Counted from the stretch's first letter, positions 11,801 to 19,890 are shown. The stretch: DNA of 64,000 bases from Mesorhizobium sp. AR02 (GCF_024746835.1 NZ_CP080531.1:2046001-2110000); one strand, 5' to 3'. Numbers and translations are program-made. Notes: a model not told the origin generated them from the sequence alone.

Positions 11801-14800
11801 CTGACAATGTCGCCTGCCTCGACGAAGTTGACCTGGCCCGATATCGACATTGCCGGCTTGCCGCCAAAGGCGGGCGACGCCGGATGGAAACCGATGCCGC
11901 GCAGCTCGAACGTGAACAGGTTGAAAAAGTTGATCCGCTTTTTCGGCTCTACCGCGACCTGGAATTCGATCGCCCGCATCAGCATTGATGCGTCCCGCGC
12001 GAGCGGAGCCTTGTCGAGGGTGATCGTAAGGCCACCGAAATTTTTCAGCAGGCCATCGGTAAACTCGCCGGAGCGTGGCCTGAATTCCGCTGTGCCGGTC
12101 AGCGTGAAATAGAAGTGATATCCGGCACCTTCGACCGAAAAATCATGAAACTGGAACCCGATCGCCGAGAGCGTCAGGGTGAAGCGCGTGCCGTGGCAGA
12201 CGATCGGATCGCTCGACTTGTCGAGGGCCGCCTCGGCACTCTGGACGATCAGCGAGCCGTCTTTGCCGTGTCCCATGGAGATCGAGATCGTGGCATTTGC
12301 CTCGCCGACGAGCTCCGGCGGCAGCTGCCCTGAACCTTTGATCGAGAACGCCTGGATCTCGCTGTTCCTGATCGACAGTCCGCCGCTGTCGAACCGGAAT
12401 GGCATGTCAACGCCAGCAAGCTGCACCGGCGTATCAGGGTCGACCCGGGCACCAAGATCAAGCCCGCTACGCGAAAGGCCGAACTCGTCGACGCGGAACA
12501 CGATGCCTCGTCCGCCGCTTGCGACCTTGCCGTAGGCGAGGTCAAGACGAGCATTGTCGGCCAGAGACAGCCGCACGTCGCCCTTCGAAAAGTCGAGCTT
12601 GTAGAAGCCGTACCCGGTTTGACCGCTCGGGACCTTCTCAACGATCCTGCCGGTAAGCCCGAAGATGTCGAAGTCGTTCTTGTCGGCCTGACCCTTGATC
12701 TCGATCGTCTCTGGACCGGCAAAACGGACGTCGAGCGTTTTCAGGTTCAGCGTGACTTCGAGCGGGAACTGGACCTTTGTGGTCTTGATGTTCAGCTCGG
12801 CGTCGAGCGGCAAGACCACCACGCCGCTGGTGCCCTTCTTTGGCGTACCCGGTTTGACCGAGATGTACTGGCTGAGATTGTCGAGAAAGCTCGGCCCCGC
12901 AGTTCCCCTGGATGATTGCAGGAAAGGCAGCAGGCGCTCAGCGGCACCGGGCGCAATCTGCCCTTCGGCGTCGATGTCGTTTGCCCAGTCGACCGGGTGG
13001 TACGAAATCGACCCGCTGACGCTCGCGATGCTGACCGCATTCTCTACCAGAGGCGTGACAGTTGCCTCCATCCTCTCGAAGAACGACGCCTTGCCAGCAC
13101 AGAACCGGAAAACCACTAAGGGCTGGGCGGTCTTGAGCGTGGCAGAAACCTGTATCAGCCGTTTGTCGGCGCGCCTGCCGTCCCCGTCGGTATCTCGCAC
13201 AGATTCGATGCCTGCCTCGCGCGACAGCCAGAGATCGGTTCCAAGCGTGAACGGGGTGCCGGCCTGGCCCTGAAGCGCTACTAGCGCTACGCTTGCCAGG
13301 CCATCAAGGTCGATGACAAGCGACGGCCGCCAGTCGAGCGGTACGGCGACTTCCAGGCCGAGTGCTTCGCCTCTGAAATCTGCGTTCGGCGACGCCTTCC
13401 ACGCAGGTGAAACGAGTATCTGGCGTACCGCAAAGGTACGTGAATCAAGCCGCACCTCGACTGCAACGTGTGGTTCACCCGCGGTGAGACCCGCCAGTGC
13501 GTCGCGAATGAACCGCACCAGTTTCTCGAGACCCTGGCCGACGGCCTCGGCGATGCCAAGCAACACATCCACCGCGCTGGTTGCCTGGCGCGCCAGCCAC
13601 TTCACCGCAGCACCTGCCATCGCCGCAATGCGTTCGAGCACCGCGAGCAGGCCGGTCTCCGGCACGCCCGGCTTGGGCAGGCGGATCGCGCCGATCAGCC
13701 GGATCAGCGCCTGTCCGGCATCGGCGGCTTCGCGCACCGCGAGCGCGACCAGCGCGACCGGATAAGGCTCGACGATTTCGAGCGCCGTCAGCTTGCCGTG
13801 CGATTCTCCCGTGGTTGAGTCGTAGGTCTGCTCGTAGGCCGCATGCAGCGCGAGCAGCAGCGCCGGATCGCTCTTGGCACGGACCAGCACGCGCGGCAGA
13901 TCGAGGCTTGCGACAATGTCGGCGCCCGCCGCCTGCGGGAGGATGAGATCGATGGCGATCCTGATCCTGAGTCTACCCGGATCGATCTCGACCGTGAACG
14001 GCAATGCATCTGGCTGATCGATCGTCTTTCCGGGCAGATCGATCGTCAGGTTGGTGGACTTGATCGTGCCCGCAACCGTCAACGCGGCGCCGGTCACCAG
14101 ATCAATCCTGAAGTCCGTGATGCCGGCGATATTCTGGGCAATAGGGACTCCCCCAGCGTCCCTGGTATCGCACACGAGATCGCCCTGCCCGACCTTGCCT
14201 GTCGCGATCATCAGCCGGTTTTGCGCACCAATCCCGAATGCGATCTCCGGCGGTTGTGTCCAGTTGACGTGAAGCGGCTGATCGAGGTCGCCGAATTTTG
14301 GTATCGGGAGGTCAAAGCGGAGCAGCGTCGCAAGACACCTGACGTCCAGCCTGGCCCAATCGAGAGACGGCCACTCGATCTTCGGCCAACGGAAATCGAA
14401 CGCAGGTACCCTGATGCCCGCCGGCGCGTCGACAGAAAGCGACGGGATCGCGTTGATCAGCCCGCCCCGTGTGACCACAACGTCAAGCCGCATGGCCGCG
14501 CCGCAAACGGTGCCAGCAAAGTCTACCGTGCCTGAGGCACTGAGCGTGGCTGTGAGGATCGCAACGTCGTCCGCAGGTTTCGGAGTGAGTGCCGGATCGA
14601 GCAGGACAAGGTCAACCGACAGACGCGCCGTCGCCGTCGCTCCTGCGAATCCGACGCCGTCGATCCCCAGAAAGCCGCCAGCCTGCGCGGCAAGGTCAAT
14701 CGAGCTGCTGGCAAGTGTCTCGCGCAGGGCATCTCGCGCCTTCTCCATTGCGGCCGCTGCCGCCAAACTGGCTGCGTCCCGGAAATCCCTGATGTCCTTC

Positions 14801-15021
14801 TGGATTTCGGTCCAGGTCTTGAGCCGCCCGTCCTTGACGAAATCTGACGGCAGAACGAATGGGGCATTGATCCTGAATTCGGCCGGCCCGTAGGCAGTGC
14901 CCCCACTGTCGCGCGCCGACAGCGTGATCGCCTCGACGTTCCGGGTGCCGTCGTTAATACGCGCGGCAACACTGACGGCGAAGGTGGCGTTCGCGGCGGA
15001 ATAAAGCTGGATGACCCCCAT
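2851..15021 (-). CDS. Giant (~4056 aa) beta-rich protein of unknown function
   Basis: One uninterrupted frame of over 12 kb. The ATG at 15021 is preferred (GGGGTGG about 9 nt upstream); a TTG at 15039 would add six residues. No signal peptide or transmembrane helix is evident. Roughly the first 500 residues mix amphipathic beta strands with a helical segment. Residues about 600-1600 are dominated by repeated beta-strand units (patterns such as GFGFRY and VGVRFGG). These could form an extended beta groove or barrel, reminiscent of AsmA/TamB/VPS13-type repeats, but I cannot establish homology. The C-terminal half contains fibronectin-III-like stretches (for example YEIRAVAADSAGLSS). The reading frame is intact despite its size, which argues for selection. 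It is divergent from the membrane and TIR genes across about 120 bp and overlaps the next large gene. The family is not recognised; a DUF6603-like giant protein is only a weak guess. Confidence 0.85.
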   Translation of the reverse strand: MGVIQLYSAANATFAVSVAARINDGTRNVEAITLSARDSGGTAYGPAEFRINAPFVLPSDFVKDGRLKTWTEIQKDIRDFRDAASLAAAAAMEKARDALRETLASSSIDLAAQAGGFLGIDGVGFAGATATARLSVDLVLLDPALTPKPADDVAILTATLSASGTVDFAGTVCGAAMRLDVVVTRGGLINAIPSLSVDAPAGIRVPAFDFRWPKIEWPSLDWARLDVRCLATLLRFDLPIPKFGDLDQPLHVNWTQPPEIAFGIGAQNRLMIATGKVGQGDLVCDTRDAGGVPIAQNIAGITDFRIDLVTGAALTVAGTIKSTNLTIDLPGKTIDQPDALPFTVEIDPGRLRIRIAIDLILPQAAGADIVASLDLPRVLVRAKSDPALLLALHAAYEQTYDSTTGESHGKLTALEIVEPYPVALVALAVREAADAGQALIRLIGAIRLPKPGVPETGLLAVLERIAAMAGAAVKWLARQATSAVDVLLGIAEAVGQGLEKLVRFIRDALAGLTAGEPHVAVEVRLDSRTFAVRQILVSPAWKASPNADFRGEALGLEVAVPLDWRPSLVIDLDGLASVALVALQGQAGTPFTLGTDLWLSREAGIESVRDTDGDGRRADKRLIQVSATLKTAQPLVVFRFCAGKASFFERMEATVTPLVENAVSIASVSGSISYHPVDWANDIDAEGQIAPGAAERLLPFLQSSRGTAGPSFLDNLSQYISVKPGTPKKGTSGVVVLPLDAELNIKTTKVQFPLEVTLNLKTLDVRFAGPETIEIKGQADKNDFDIFGLTGRIVEKVPSGQTGYGFYKLDFSKGDVRLSLADNARLDLAYGKVASGGRGIVFRVDEFGLSRSGLDLGARVDPDTPVQLAGVDMPFRFDSGGLSIRNSEIQAFSIKGSGQLPPELVGEANATISISMGHGKDGSLIVQSAEAALDKSSDPIVCHGTRFTLTLSAIGFQFHDFSVEGAGYHFYFTLTGTAEFRPRSGEFTDGLLKNFGGLTITLDKAPLARDASMLMRAIEFQVAVEPKKRINFFNLFTFELRGIGFHPASPAFGGKPAMSISGQVNFVEAGDIVSPRFDFHKLWIAPPPDGDWRPQVRFDGLTVGVRFGGAASIEGTAIAVDDKLPTLFKPGALPADVTAHGFLASGKLTIKGWGQMAASMGFLELQKKPGGEVRQAFFLYGQAGELSIEIPTPLGPIYLREVGFGFGFRYTLAAFNRADQVHNVKELIQVLDDISKYQGELATVTAWEPEAEGNRLTLALRGLISISSASGETDYNASGEKDLANPVLFDIVAALRSDMTFFMNARVWIARNYADWHDSSATADAWRTNPTLRGYVYLSVPRKEFLGRLIADGTGDVEGKHPELPAPLVQAMKAVRWSATTYIRPGLFHQEFGWPYELGFTFERGSNFRIVCQGGLVNRIEDQAILYGIAFRAKGFAQIGGSIGGRSFGASIVARADFSIDAKFIAYLSIKRFSDTLFYGSLAFDVSISLQVRVWLEFSVGFTDIHLEVGFSLSLTISIALEVAVSPNSLAGRASASVGVGAFGRSVRLGIGFGFNESALNTARSRVERFLSLGLTVATPDAEQGVAPPAPEQPRGPASRDADRVLDHSLDRHDDVSEVTQPGAPPTVVRGRQLQPSGYWAMLFPVAGEAAKGDAERFLMVFVPRDYSETDGVLPRYGADGQPLGTFFAPPSVFEPGGPVPPSLSVRKGALTATVAVKKLESRRGTDNLTFRDVLFGDSTPVDISYDVGCVAVQSGKESLSLGRLLGQCFVRLGDKISDLREPVAREVKAGSERLPEVREAAAQILAEAGRDQIALKPEDRAANDIEERRSSVIASLCESAARLAAGGEAAWGVEVAEPGLDIRALGVAFVVTRTQVKDLFDYDANGDLNLPHPARFELATPDSVAQPVHLFNAPERMFRESGPKLAEPVVEATRTGIRLDWDLEPAFGRSNGIWNDPEFDLKHYRIERLVTMPGAILAPYPARRVTVKAAAPMRLVRDPVSAQFVWRFLRPNAQFVDDLSDLPPDVRAAILPGEGSSTVIGSVRYVVVPVDTAGTDGAPAPLELVVTKSGKPRAGVRRAVLHFEYRWPNGQIRDMDASAAIPSVMLGLDDGKDPASNLPTADRPDIEGDRVYYLRVRTERSVPTGLYGSDAVTDARARPSAGDFAVRQVSDVDFELTLPRTRPDGPGTKNRIPAFDDALPLADGTAYRLSATGLNPSAADIASFFRAIGVDVSGDQRAATGAVGVRFAIRPKPDSGRRETSAPWCPVDITLMVDPREPNVPTFIKLPPIAAPVEIFEHPVTIDAAPLVFDDLGGEAGRVLVWHPPVEGLLDTLIAPAAGKPGLVLLRDGARRVATRVRWNGRPAADDPNAGKKGAKRLARFFGGFDLFEVDAAGEVEGATTAPVAVAIAYKFSGSPADAGPGSGMLRLNNADQSLATELYVDVRDTAGTDCSLMLDQLDESSERLKGQLRLVKATDASRWMAFDLTSAVRAQGYRKLVLVCTDASGLRPFANNDPIVLLFARLPARHIARVQAMPASLAKLDPAEIADFAKVEAHYPSETRRLQGKLTGRRAAWYSPAESYVVWPERVLRSSLSINVDESILTELLSNGRPTHIEASLSVGETLHDVRPLQEGPYEISRNQDSSANLFKLAGDRKWNVKDLRALLQDLTWDFNGDKTRMQFEANPAAFRTARVSVAARMIPDGGAPPGAMLANAEWQVDLDPVLHPVLADAIDWARYETMSGSAFPRLIIPRQDAFDAALDADKLAQCTAIEFALEGWPAGLPQPVLEFRAGGEKQTSLRLEFPQAIQKGQKQFEMLKTAKERLTTTLAAKARKDLETDFSETPARYDSVRLRLRCDLASTGIPPVQPEPIQVLLAIEIRSIALDLDASLYRRYEPVLEPLPKTGAADVVAWFDETPAERDPYGWGILRTLGLGMGLRLYDTETRDYAKPADTLMLMKAALAKALAWYEDLPLGAPFVDVVTRAGGTMKLSSFDGGTPGVSDQDVGDVLLHDALALTQISLRPVVDRWRTYAGEGTAVKKAVAYFAIRKSRKENTAANLEIDVKSAVTGGAIAIADVLDLTTRLARPPSATLSNYVPDDNDGRKELNGKLTDHGGDQSTLTIDITHARPGEVVALVRVTLSDGDAEAIGEAWVAGDGSREVEIISHPASMVDAEPFGRFGDMAGERWVALAGSHASIREATTTLGRYAKRRWPDGWPDREAEAALMARIPDWTRRFIDHGPGQQPPRDIHFSLAEVTRPDPWRVAVQDDGTMDVLFTHDDRRRRLKRYAVRPFGRYEGFVDALRGADAEGSPRVPQLSGAWSDGLASFDDVQKRFEESWSQRLFDVVIPRTEPVAPPVLVAARRIEIRQPGQLPRRVLEFIYKRHPEEILSEANVTVEGALSFETVSVGFWREFGMQRWANDLYPGINPLAAFGNWDWRPAPVALITGGDSFGGLAADPGRHADGWQGTLALRTEALPFFFRVHAAAFASAGVVVSEPVIATVEEGHYDLHLPWKQPLFDEKTPPPTWSVLRKDVQDGKESGIFATFRLPLVRFVDEMPPETLPVWLARDAVPEVFTLPDPLVRYEIRAVAADSAGLSSASPELDLIGQQRDEGADPATSRSGYLANIIGPLFESGTATTGNPTRCEKQNVWWQLGVAARVQQHDALQAESFVPAIDQVNGVSPLTLFELHQDAFAVDAFWTKLAPRTAVTVTVTPVASTKAAAFAQFKTDVTVWRDAYAPYAADPAAREILDFLQKWVDTDGKSLPPASLSVATFQWGLPRIAEGRPAAVTFEHTAIGDWLVPVDAGIAEREKLRALVTVKTATGYPQELFASGVCGALRREMRRLTAAHKEAEPGNRFLDFPPYASPVRKDLAPEALKVGLAQQAARLLPPCADVIAAVPINTTGKTPWGAVTALIAAVEAAPFTAATTADLGALEDGGASALVHFPCDALVSSTVTTALAAVGANDESTWQAISLLLRLPPVDAERETIMAAISTAVTDETMRSALLAFADDAMSGQIFGAGRTPGLKVFRGTANPDEDAIVRAQGEALPCQ

Positions 15022-15142
15022 GCCCGTCAACCACCCCAAGTAAAAGCGTCATGCGCTTTTTGATTGTCTTTTAGCATGAAAGCATATTTGATCGATACTT
15101 GCCAATGCTTGCTTGAACAAGACATGCGGTGGGGAGCGTATG
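15022..15142. promoter_or_regulatory. Divergent intergenic region with an inverted repeat
   Basis: This 121-bp gap separates the leftward giant gene from the rightward membrane/TIR pair and must carry both promoters. It contains a perfect inverted repeat at 15042-15060, AAAAGCG-tcatg-CGCTTTT, about 20 bp upstream of the giant gene's start. It could be an operator or a transcript hairpin. The segment is visibly more AT-rich than the flanking coding DNA. No convincing -35/-10 pair could be assigned by eye. Confidence 0.4.
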
Positions 15143-16879
15143 ATGGCCGATATTGATCTGCTGAAATTGGTTTGGGGGGAGACGAGCGAGGTCACGCCCA
15201 GGGACGGCGCCGTGCAGACCGTGAAGCGGCTTCATGCGGTCGTAGCCAAGCTCGCTGCACTCGCGAAAAAGCGGGGGCTGGAGAAGGGGCTCCGTTCGAT
15301 CGAACCGCCCCGCGTCGGCACTCCCGAAGCTGCGCGCTTTCAGGCAATGAGCGCAACGGTAGACGAGGTCGGGGCCGGGATTTACGGCGGCGCAGCGCTC
15401 CCTGCACGCGCCGCGCTGCTCGAGGTCTCTGCCACAGGGGCGCCGCGGCTCGAGACCGCGTTGCCCACGGCAGCGAGCTGGATTCTTGACAGCGGCGTGG
15501 CCAGCGGCGGCGAATTTGTCGTCGGAGATGGGTCCGATGGGCGCATCTTCCGGCTGTTCGAGTCCGACAAGGTACCGGCCGAAGATGAACTGCCGTTCGT
15601 CTCGGGAGTAACCGGCAGCGGACTGCCCGAGCCGATCATTCCCAATCCCTACAGGACGCTCGCCTGGTACGTTGGCATCGCTGCGGCTATCATTTTTGTC
15701 ATGGGCGCGACGGTGTCGGTCTGGTCTGGCCGCTCGATGAGCGGGGCAAGAAACATTCTGCAGGCGACCAATCCGGCGATTCAATATGGGCTGATTGCGA
15801 AGGTTGCAAACCTCTGCGCCGAGGATTTCAAAGCTTTTCCGAACGGAATGCAGGCCGCGGTCTGCGCCAAGGTTCTCGACAAGGACAAGGTTCCCGAACT
15901 TGACAAGACGACGAACAGGATCGCGTGGCCGGACCAGGCAAAGGCTGGGAGCGTACTTGACGATGCGAAAGCGTGCCCCGCCGATCCCTCCAGAGATGGG
16001 TGCAACACGATCTGGCGCGCGGCAGTGGCACTTGACCAGGACGAGACCTGGAAGGCGAGCGTCTTCACGTTCGCTCACACGTTCTCGACCTATGTAACCG
16101 GAACTGATCCGGCCTACGGATCGACGTCCATTGTCTTCCCGTTCCTGCTGCTGGTCAGCGGGATTGCCGGCCTCACCGTTGCGCTTGGATTGGGGACGAA
16201 GCAGCGGGTCGCCGGCGTCTGGATTGACACGCGCAACCGTGTGTCTCTGGCGCGCGCGCAGGTCACGCTATGGACCGCGGTTGCGCTTGCAGGTTACGCG
16301 GCCTTTGCGTTGTTCAACATCGGCTTCGCCGGCATCGTTGGCGCAGGGGACATCGCCAGTTTCGCTGCCTTTCCAGCAATACCGGCCTCGGTCGCAGCAG
16401 CGCTGGGGATTGCGGCAGTCTCGCCGATGATCTCCGCGCTGATCCTTCCCACCAAGGATTCTGCAGGAAAGAATGTCGATTTTGACGTGAGAGGCGCCGA
16501 CAGCGACCTGCGCAGACGAGGCGCACCATTTTTTGGTGCAGAGTCCCAGGGCCTCGACAGACGCGGTTCTCCTGCTCTGGCGTCCATTGCCGACATCTTC
16601 ATGGGAGAGGAAAATGCAAATGTCGACACGGTCGACGTGTCAAGGCTCCAGAATGTCGTGATCACTGTTACCCTCGTGCTGGGTTTCTTCTCGCTATTGA
16701 TAGAGATGACAAGCAGTATAACCACAACGACCATGCTCGGTGCCAAGGGCGCCGTCTTTACAAGCCTGCCTGAGCTGGGGGCAACGTTCACGTCACTTTT
16801 GTTCGTCAGCCATGCGACATACCTCGTTGCCAAAGCTCATGATGCCCGAAGTCTCGGCACAGGCGGAACCTCTGACTAG
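15143..16879 (+). CDS. Polytopic membrane protein paired with a TIR gene
   Basis: About 578 aa. Tandem ATGs lie at 15140 and 15143; GGGGAG at 15131-15136 is 6 nt from the second, which I prefer. The N-terminal ~170 residues look soluble. Six hydrophobic segments follow, for example TLAWYVGIAAAIIFVMGA, FPFLLLVSGIAGLTVALGLG, VALAGYAAFALFNIGFAGI and VTLVLGFFSLLIEM. A soluble ~120-residue stretch lies between helices 1 and 2. I recognise no family. Its stop is 8 bp before the ATG of the TIR-propeller gene, so the two are almost certainly co-transcribed. By analogy with two-component TIR defence modules it could be a membrane partner or effector pore, but this is inference only. Confidence 0.75.
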   Translation: MADIDLLKLVWGETSEVTPRDGAVQTVKRLHAVVAKLAALAKKRGLEKGLRSIEPPRVGTPEAARFQAMSATVDEVGAGIYGGAALPARAALLEVSATGAPRLETALPTAASWILDSGVASGGEFVVGDGSDGRIFRLFESDKVPAEDELPFVSGVTGSGLPEPIIPNPYRTLAWYVGIAAAIIFVMGATVSVWSGRSMSGARNILQATNPAIQYGLIAKVANLCAEDFKAFPNGMQAAVCAKVLDKDKVPELDKTTNRIAWPDQAKAGSVLDDAKACPADPSRDGCNTIWRAAVALDQDETWKASVFTFAHTFSTYVTGTDPAYGSTSIVFPFLLLVSGIAGLTVALGLGTKQRVAGVWIDTRNRVSLARAQVTLWTAVALAGYAAFALFNIGFAGIVGAGDIASFAAFPAIPASVAAALGIAAVSPMISALILPTKDSAGKNVDFDVRGADSDLRRRGAPFFGAESQGLDRRGSPALASIADIFMGEENANVDTVDVSRLQNVVITVTLVLGFFSLLIEMTSSITTTTMLGAKGAVFTSLPELGATFTSLLFVSHATYLVAKAHDARSLGTGGTSD

Positions 16880-16887
16880 TCCTGCAG

Positions 16888-19800
16888 ATGACAATCCCGA
16901 CAAATGAATCGGCTTCGCGCCCACTGGCCAGCACAGGGCCGGCTAACGCCTGGCGGAACAAGATGGTGACGCCTTTTGCCAGAAAGCTGATCACTGCGCC
17001 TATCCGCTTCCTTTTGTCGTCTGACGTCTTCATCTCCTACGCTCGCATTGACGGTGCCGGATATGCGCAGGCGATAGCCAACGCCCTTGCTTCGGGTGAT
17101 GGCCCACTTAGCTGCACATTCGACCAGTGGGAGACGCGGCCGGGAGCACTCGTGCCGTCGCAAATCCTTCGGGCCGCGCGAAACGCGGCAGCGCTCATTG
17201 TCGTTGCATCACCTGGTTCCATGCAATCCAGGGCAATGGATCAAGAGATCGCATCATTTCTCGAAGTACCCGGGCCGATTATCCTGGTAAGCTTTGAAAG
17301 TTCGAGCATTTCCGCTGCTGTCTGGTATCCAAGGCTCGCTGGAATAGTTCCCGAGATCGAGACTGGAGGGCCCGAAGCGCTGCATTCAGCACAGCCCGCT
17401 GCCGGGGTGCTGCGGCGTATCAGGAACGCTGTCGGATACTGGAGACTGAATGCGCGGATACGGATGGCATCAGCCTTGGGTGTCGCCGTGTTCCTCGTTG
17501 CCGCTGGCGCTGCAGGTGTGGCGAGCTGGGTGGCAAGTCGACAAATCGCCCGTGCCGAACAGGCGAGCCAGGCGGCTGACCGCGCTCTGGCTCAGGAGGA
17601 GACAGCTACGCGGCGCGCAAAAGCGGCTTCGGTGGCTATTGAAGCACAGGATATCCTGGCAAATTCACCTCAGCAATCTCTGCAGGTGCTAAAGTTGGGA
17701 CTGCAGTCTATGGGTACCATGGAGACAAGCTGGGGCGAGCTCGTAATCCGCGATGCCCTACGCTTTACTCCGCAGCTTTTGGACCGTAGACAATTTTCTC
17801 CGCCCGGCGCGATGTACTACGCTATCCCAAACGCCTTTCCTCATCAAATGGCTTCGGGCCCAGATGGAGCGCTCGCCAGTTGGAGTTACACCGGGCAGGA
17901 GGACACCAGCGGGCCCCATTTTAATTTTACCCTCTCGAGCGTGACACAAGGCGCAGGCGTGCCGACTGTAGTTGAACTCACTGGCTTCGTGTCCGACATA
18001 AAATTCGTTTCGGATGGCTCCGCCGTAGCCATCAGGCTCAGTGGAAATGGGTCTGTCGGCCAACCTCAACGTCTCGCCATTGTAAAACGCGGGGTTCCTG
18101 TAGCACGAGAAATTCCTGTGCATGATCTCAGGGCATTCACAACTAGTCCGCTGGGGGATAACATCGCGCTCGCTGGCGAGAACGACGTTGAGCTCTGGCA
18201 TGTTGCCGGACTCGGCGCGCCTGAGCGTCGTTGGAACATTGCCCATTCGTCGGCCCTCTCGTTCTCGCCAGATGGAAAGACTGTCTATGCCATCTCTGGC
18301 GGGGGCGTCTATTCGCTCGCTCAGACGACGACGCGAGTCGCTACGACGCCAACCAGCGCAACAGATTCCAAGAATACACTTTCTGCAACCGCCGGTCATC
18401 TCGTCGTTGGCGGAGACAGCCTAAGCTCTTTCGACCTGGCCTCGGCCAAATGGGATCATGACGATTTGGGACGTGGCGATGTCATCCCGATTGGCGGCGA
18501 TCGCCTGCTGGTGAGAAGTCCCACACAGTTGGATTACTACGATCTTTCAAAGCAGGGTACCGACTACTACGCTGGCCATGTCCCATTCAAATGCCCCCCA
18601 TGGCACGAGCACGATGTATTCATCGACGCAGTAGCAATCAGTGGTGACCAACAGTCGATAGCGCTTGGTTGCCGCACAGGTCTAGGAGTGGTGGCGCGGC
18701 TGACAGGAGGATATAGAGCGGCAATGGCTCCTCTCGCCGACACACGGCCGCTCGCCGTTTGGCTGGACGTCAACGGTGAGGTATTGGATGTATACGCTAC
18801 ATCGCGCAAGGCTTACTCGACAGACCCGATTGAAGGTGAAGTGACGCGCTGGAAGATCTTAAACAGCTGTCCCGGGAGTCTTAGCGCCCTGCGAGGGAGG
18901 CTTGCCCTGGCACCGGACGGCGGCGGCGTTGTTGAGGTCTCCGAGGACAAGATCACTGTCCGGAATCTGGAGACGGGGGATGTAAGCGCCGAGGCTGACT
19001 ATCCCACCACTCGATGGAACAATGTCGAGGTCATGGCGATTTCCCCGGACGGCCAGACCGTCGCGTTGCAGGACGGCTCCGGCGTTTTCCTTACGGACTT
19101 TCGGCACGGGGGTGCCAGCCGGATACAGGTTCCTGGCGTCGGATCAGCGATATCTAGCGAATTTGGTGGTGGCGAAGATGACGATTTTGCTGCAGCGGAA
19201 GTCACAGGAGAAATAACTGCCGAGATTACCGTCGGAAATTTTCATGGGGGCACCTGGAACGTTCGCTCCCGACTGAGCGCGGGCAGTTGGGTGCGTCACG
19301 TACAGCCGGACGATATCACAATGTCACCCTTGTCAGTTTCACCCAAAGGTGATGTCGCTTACCTCGCGCCGCGATCGACAACAGCTAAGGATGGCGCAGA
19401 GAAGGTCCGTGTTGACCTCAAGGCAGGCGGGAGCGTGGAAGCCTCGTTTCCATCAACAGTGTCGGCTCTCGATTTTCAGGACGCGCGAACGCTGGTGGTT
19501 GGAACAGAAGATGGCAAGATTTACGCTTGGCCCTTCCAGGACGTTCCACAGGGCATCACTTTGATCGGTCAGCATGATGCTGCTGTGCTTAGACTGTTGA
19601 GGGGCGCATCGGATTATGTGCTGGCAGCCGATGCCACAAACGTCGTTCGGATGTGGAGGGCTGGTACCCGCCTTGACGAGGTTGGCCTTCGCGGCTTTAT
19701 GGAAACCGCTGAAATCTCGTATGGGATCAGTGGCCTGTCCTATCTTGGAGTGCAAAATCTGTCGCTGGGACCAAAGTACCTTTATACAGTAAACAGGGGC

Positions 19801-19890
19801 GCCGACTATAATGATTATCTGGCCTGCTGGATTGCGCCCGGACCAGACTCCTTGCTGGAAACTGCCCGTCGCGCCCTGAACGAACCTTGA
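16888..19890 (+). CDS. TIR domain - transmembrane helix - beta-propeller protein
   Basis: 1000 aa from the ATG at 16888. No clear ribosome binding site precedes it, and an alternative ATG at 16963 has GGCGGA upstream. A TIR domain spans residues ~46-165 (DVFISYARIDG first strand; SRAMDQEIASF carries the candidate catalytic Glu120). A transmembrane helix lies at about 196-216 (GVAVFLVAAGAAGVASW), followed by an alanine/glutamate-rich coiled coil (~217-255). Residues ~300-980 form a divergent WD40-like beta-propeller with motifs such as ALSFSPDGKTVYAISGGG and VMAISPDGQTVALQDGSG. TIR domains of this kind are often NADases or NAD-derived signal synthases; the propeller is a plausible sensor. The gene follows the six-helix membrane protein by 8 bp. 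The TIR call is confident, an immune role likely, the trigger unknown. Confidence 0.85.
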   Translation: MTIPTNESASRPLASTGPANAWRNKMVTPFARKLITAPIRFLLSSDVFISYARIDGAGYAQAIANALASGDGPLSCTFDQWETRPGALVPSQILRAARNAAALIVVASPGSMQSRAMDQEIASFLEVPGPIILVSFESSSISAAVWYPRLAGIVPEIETGGPEALHSAQPAAGVLRRIRNAVGYWRLNARIRMASALGVAVFLVAAGAAGVASWVASRQIARAEQASQAADRALAQEETATRRAKAASVAIEAQDILANSPQQSLQVLKLGLQSMGTMETSWGELVIRDALRFTPQLLDRRQFSPPGAMYYAIPNAFPHQMASGPDGALASWSYTGQEDTSGPHFNFTLSSVTQGAGVPTVVELTGFVSDIKFVSDGSAVAIRLSGNGSVGQPQRLAIVKRGVPVAREIPVHDLRAFTTSPLGDNIALAGENDVELWHVAGLGAPERRWNIAHSSALSFSPDGKTVYAISGGGVYSLAQTTTRVATTPTSATDSKNTLSATAGHLVVGGDSLSSFDLASAKWDHDDLGRGDVIPIGGDRLLVRSPTQLDYYDLSKQGTDYYAGHVPFKCPPWHEHDVFIDAVAISGDQQSIALGCRTGLGVVARLTGGYRAAMAPLADTRPLAVWLDVNGEVLDVYATSRKAYSTDPIEGEVTRWKILNSCPGSLSALRGRLALAPDGGGVVEVSEDKITVRNLETGDVSAEADYPTTRWNNVEVMAISPDGQTVALQDGSGVFLTDFRHGGASRIQVPGVGSAISSEFGGGEDDDFAAAEVTGEITAEITVGNFHGGTWNVRSRLSAGSWVRHVQPDDITMSPLSVSPKGDVAYLAPRSTTAKDGAEKVRVDLKAGGSVEASFPSTVSALDFQDARTLVVGTEDGKIYAWPFQDVPQGITLIGQHDAAVLRLLRGASDYVLAADATNVVRMWRAGTRLDEVGLRGFMETAEISYGISGLSYLGVQNLSLGPKYLYTVNRGADYNDYLACWIAPGPDSLLETARRALNEP

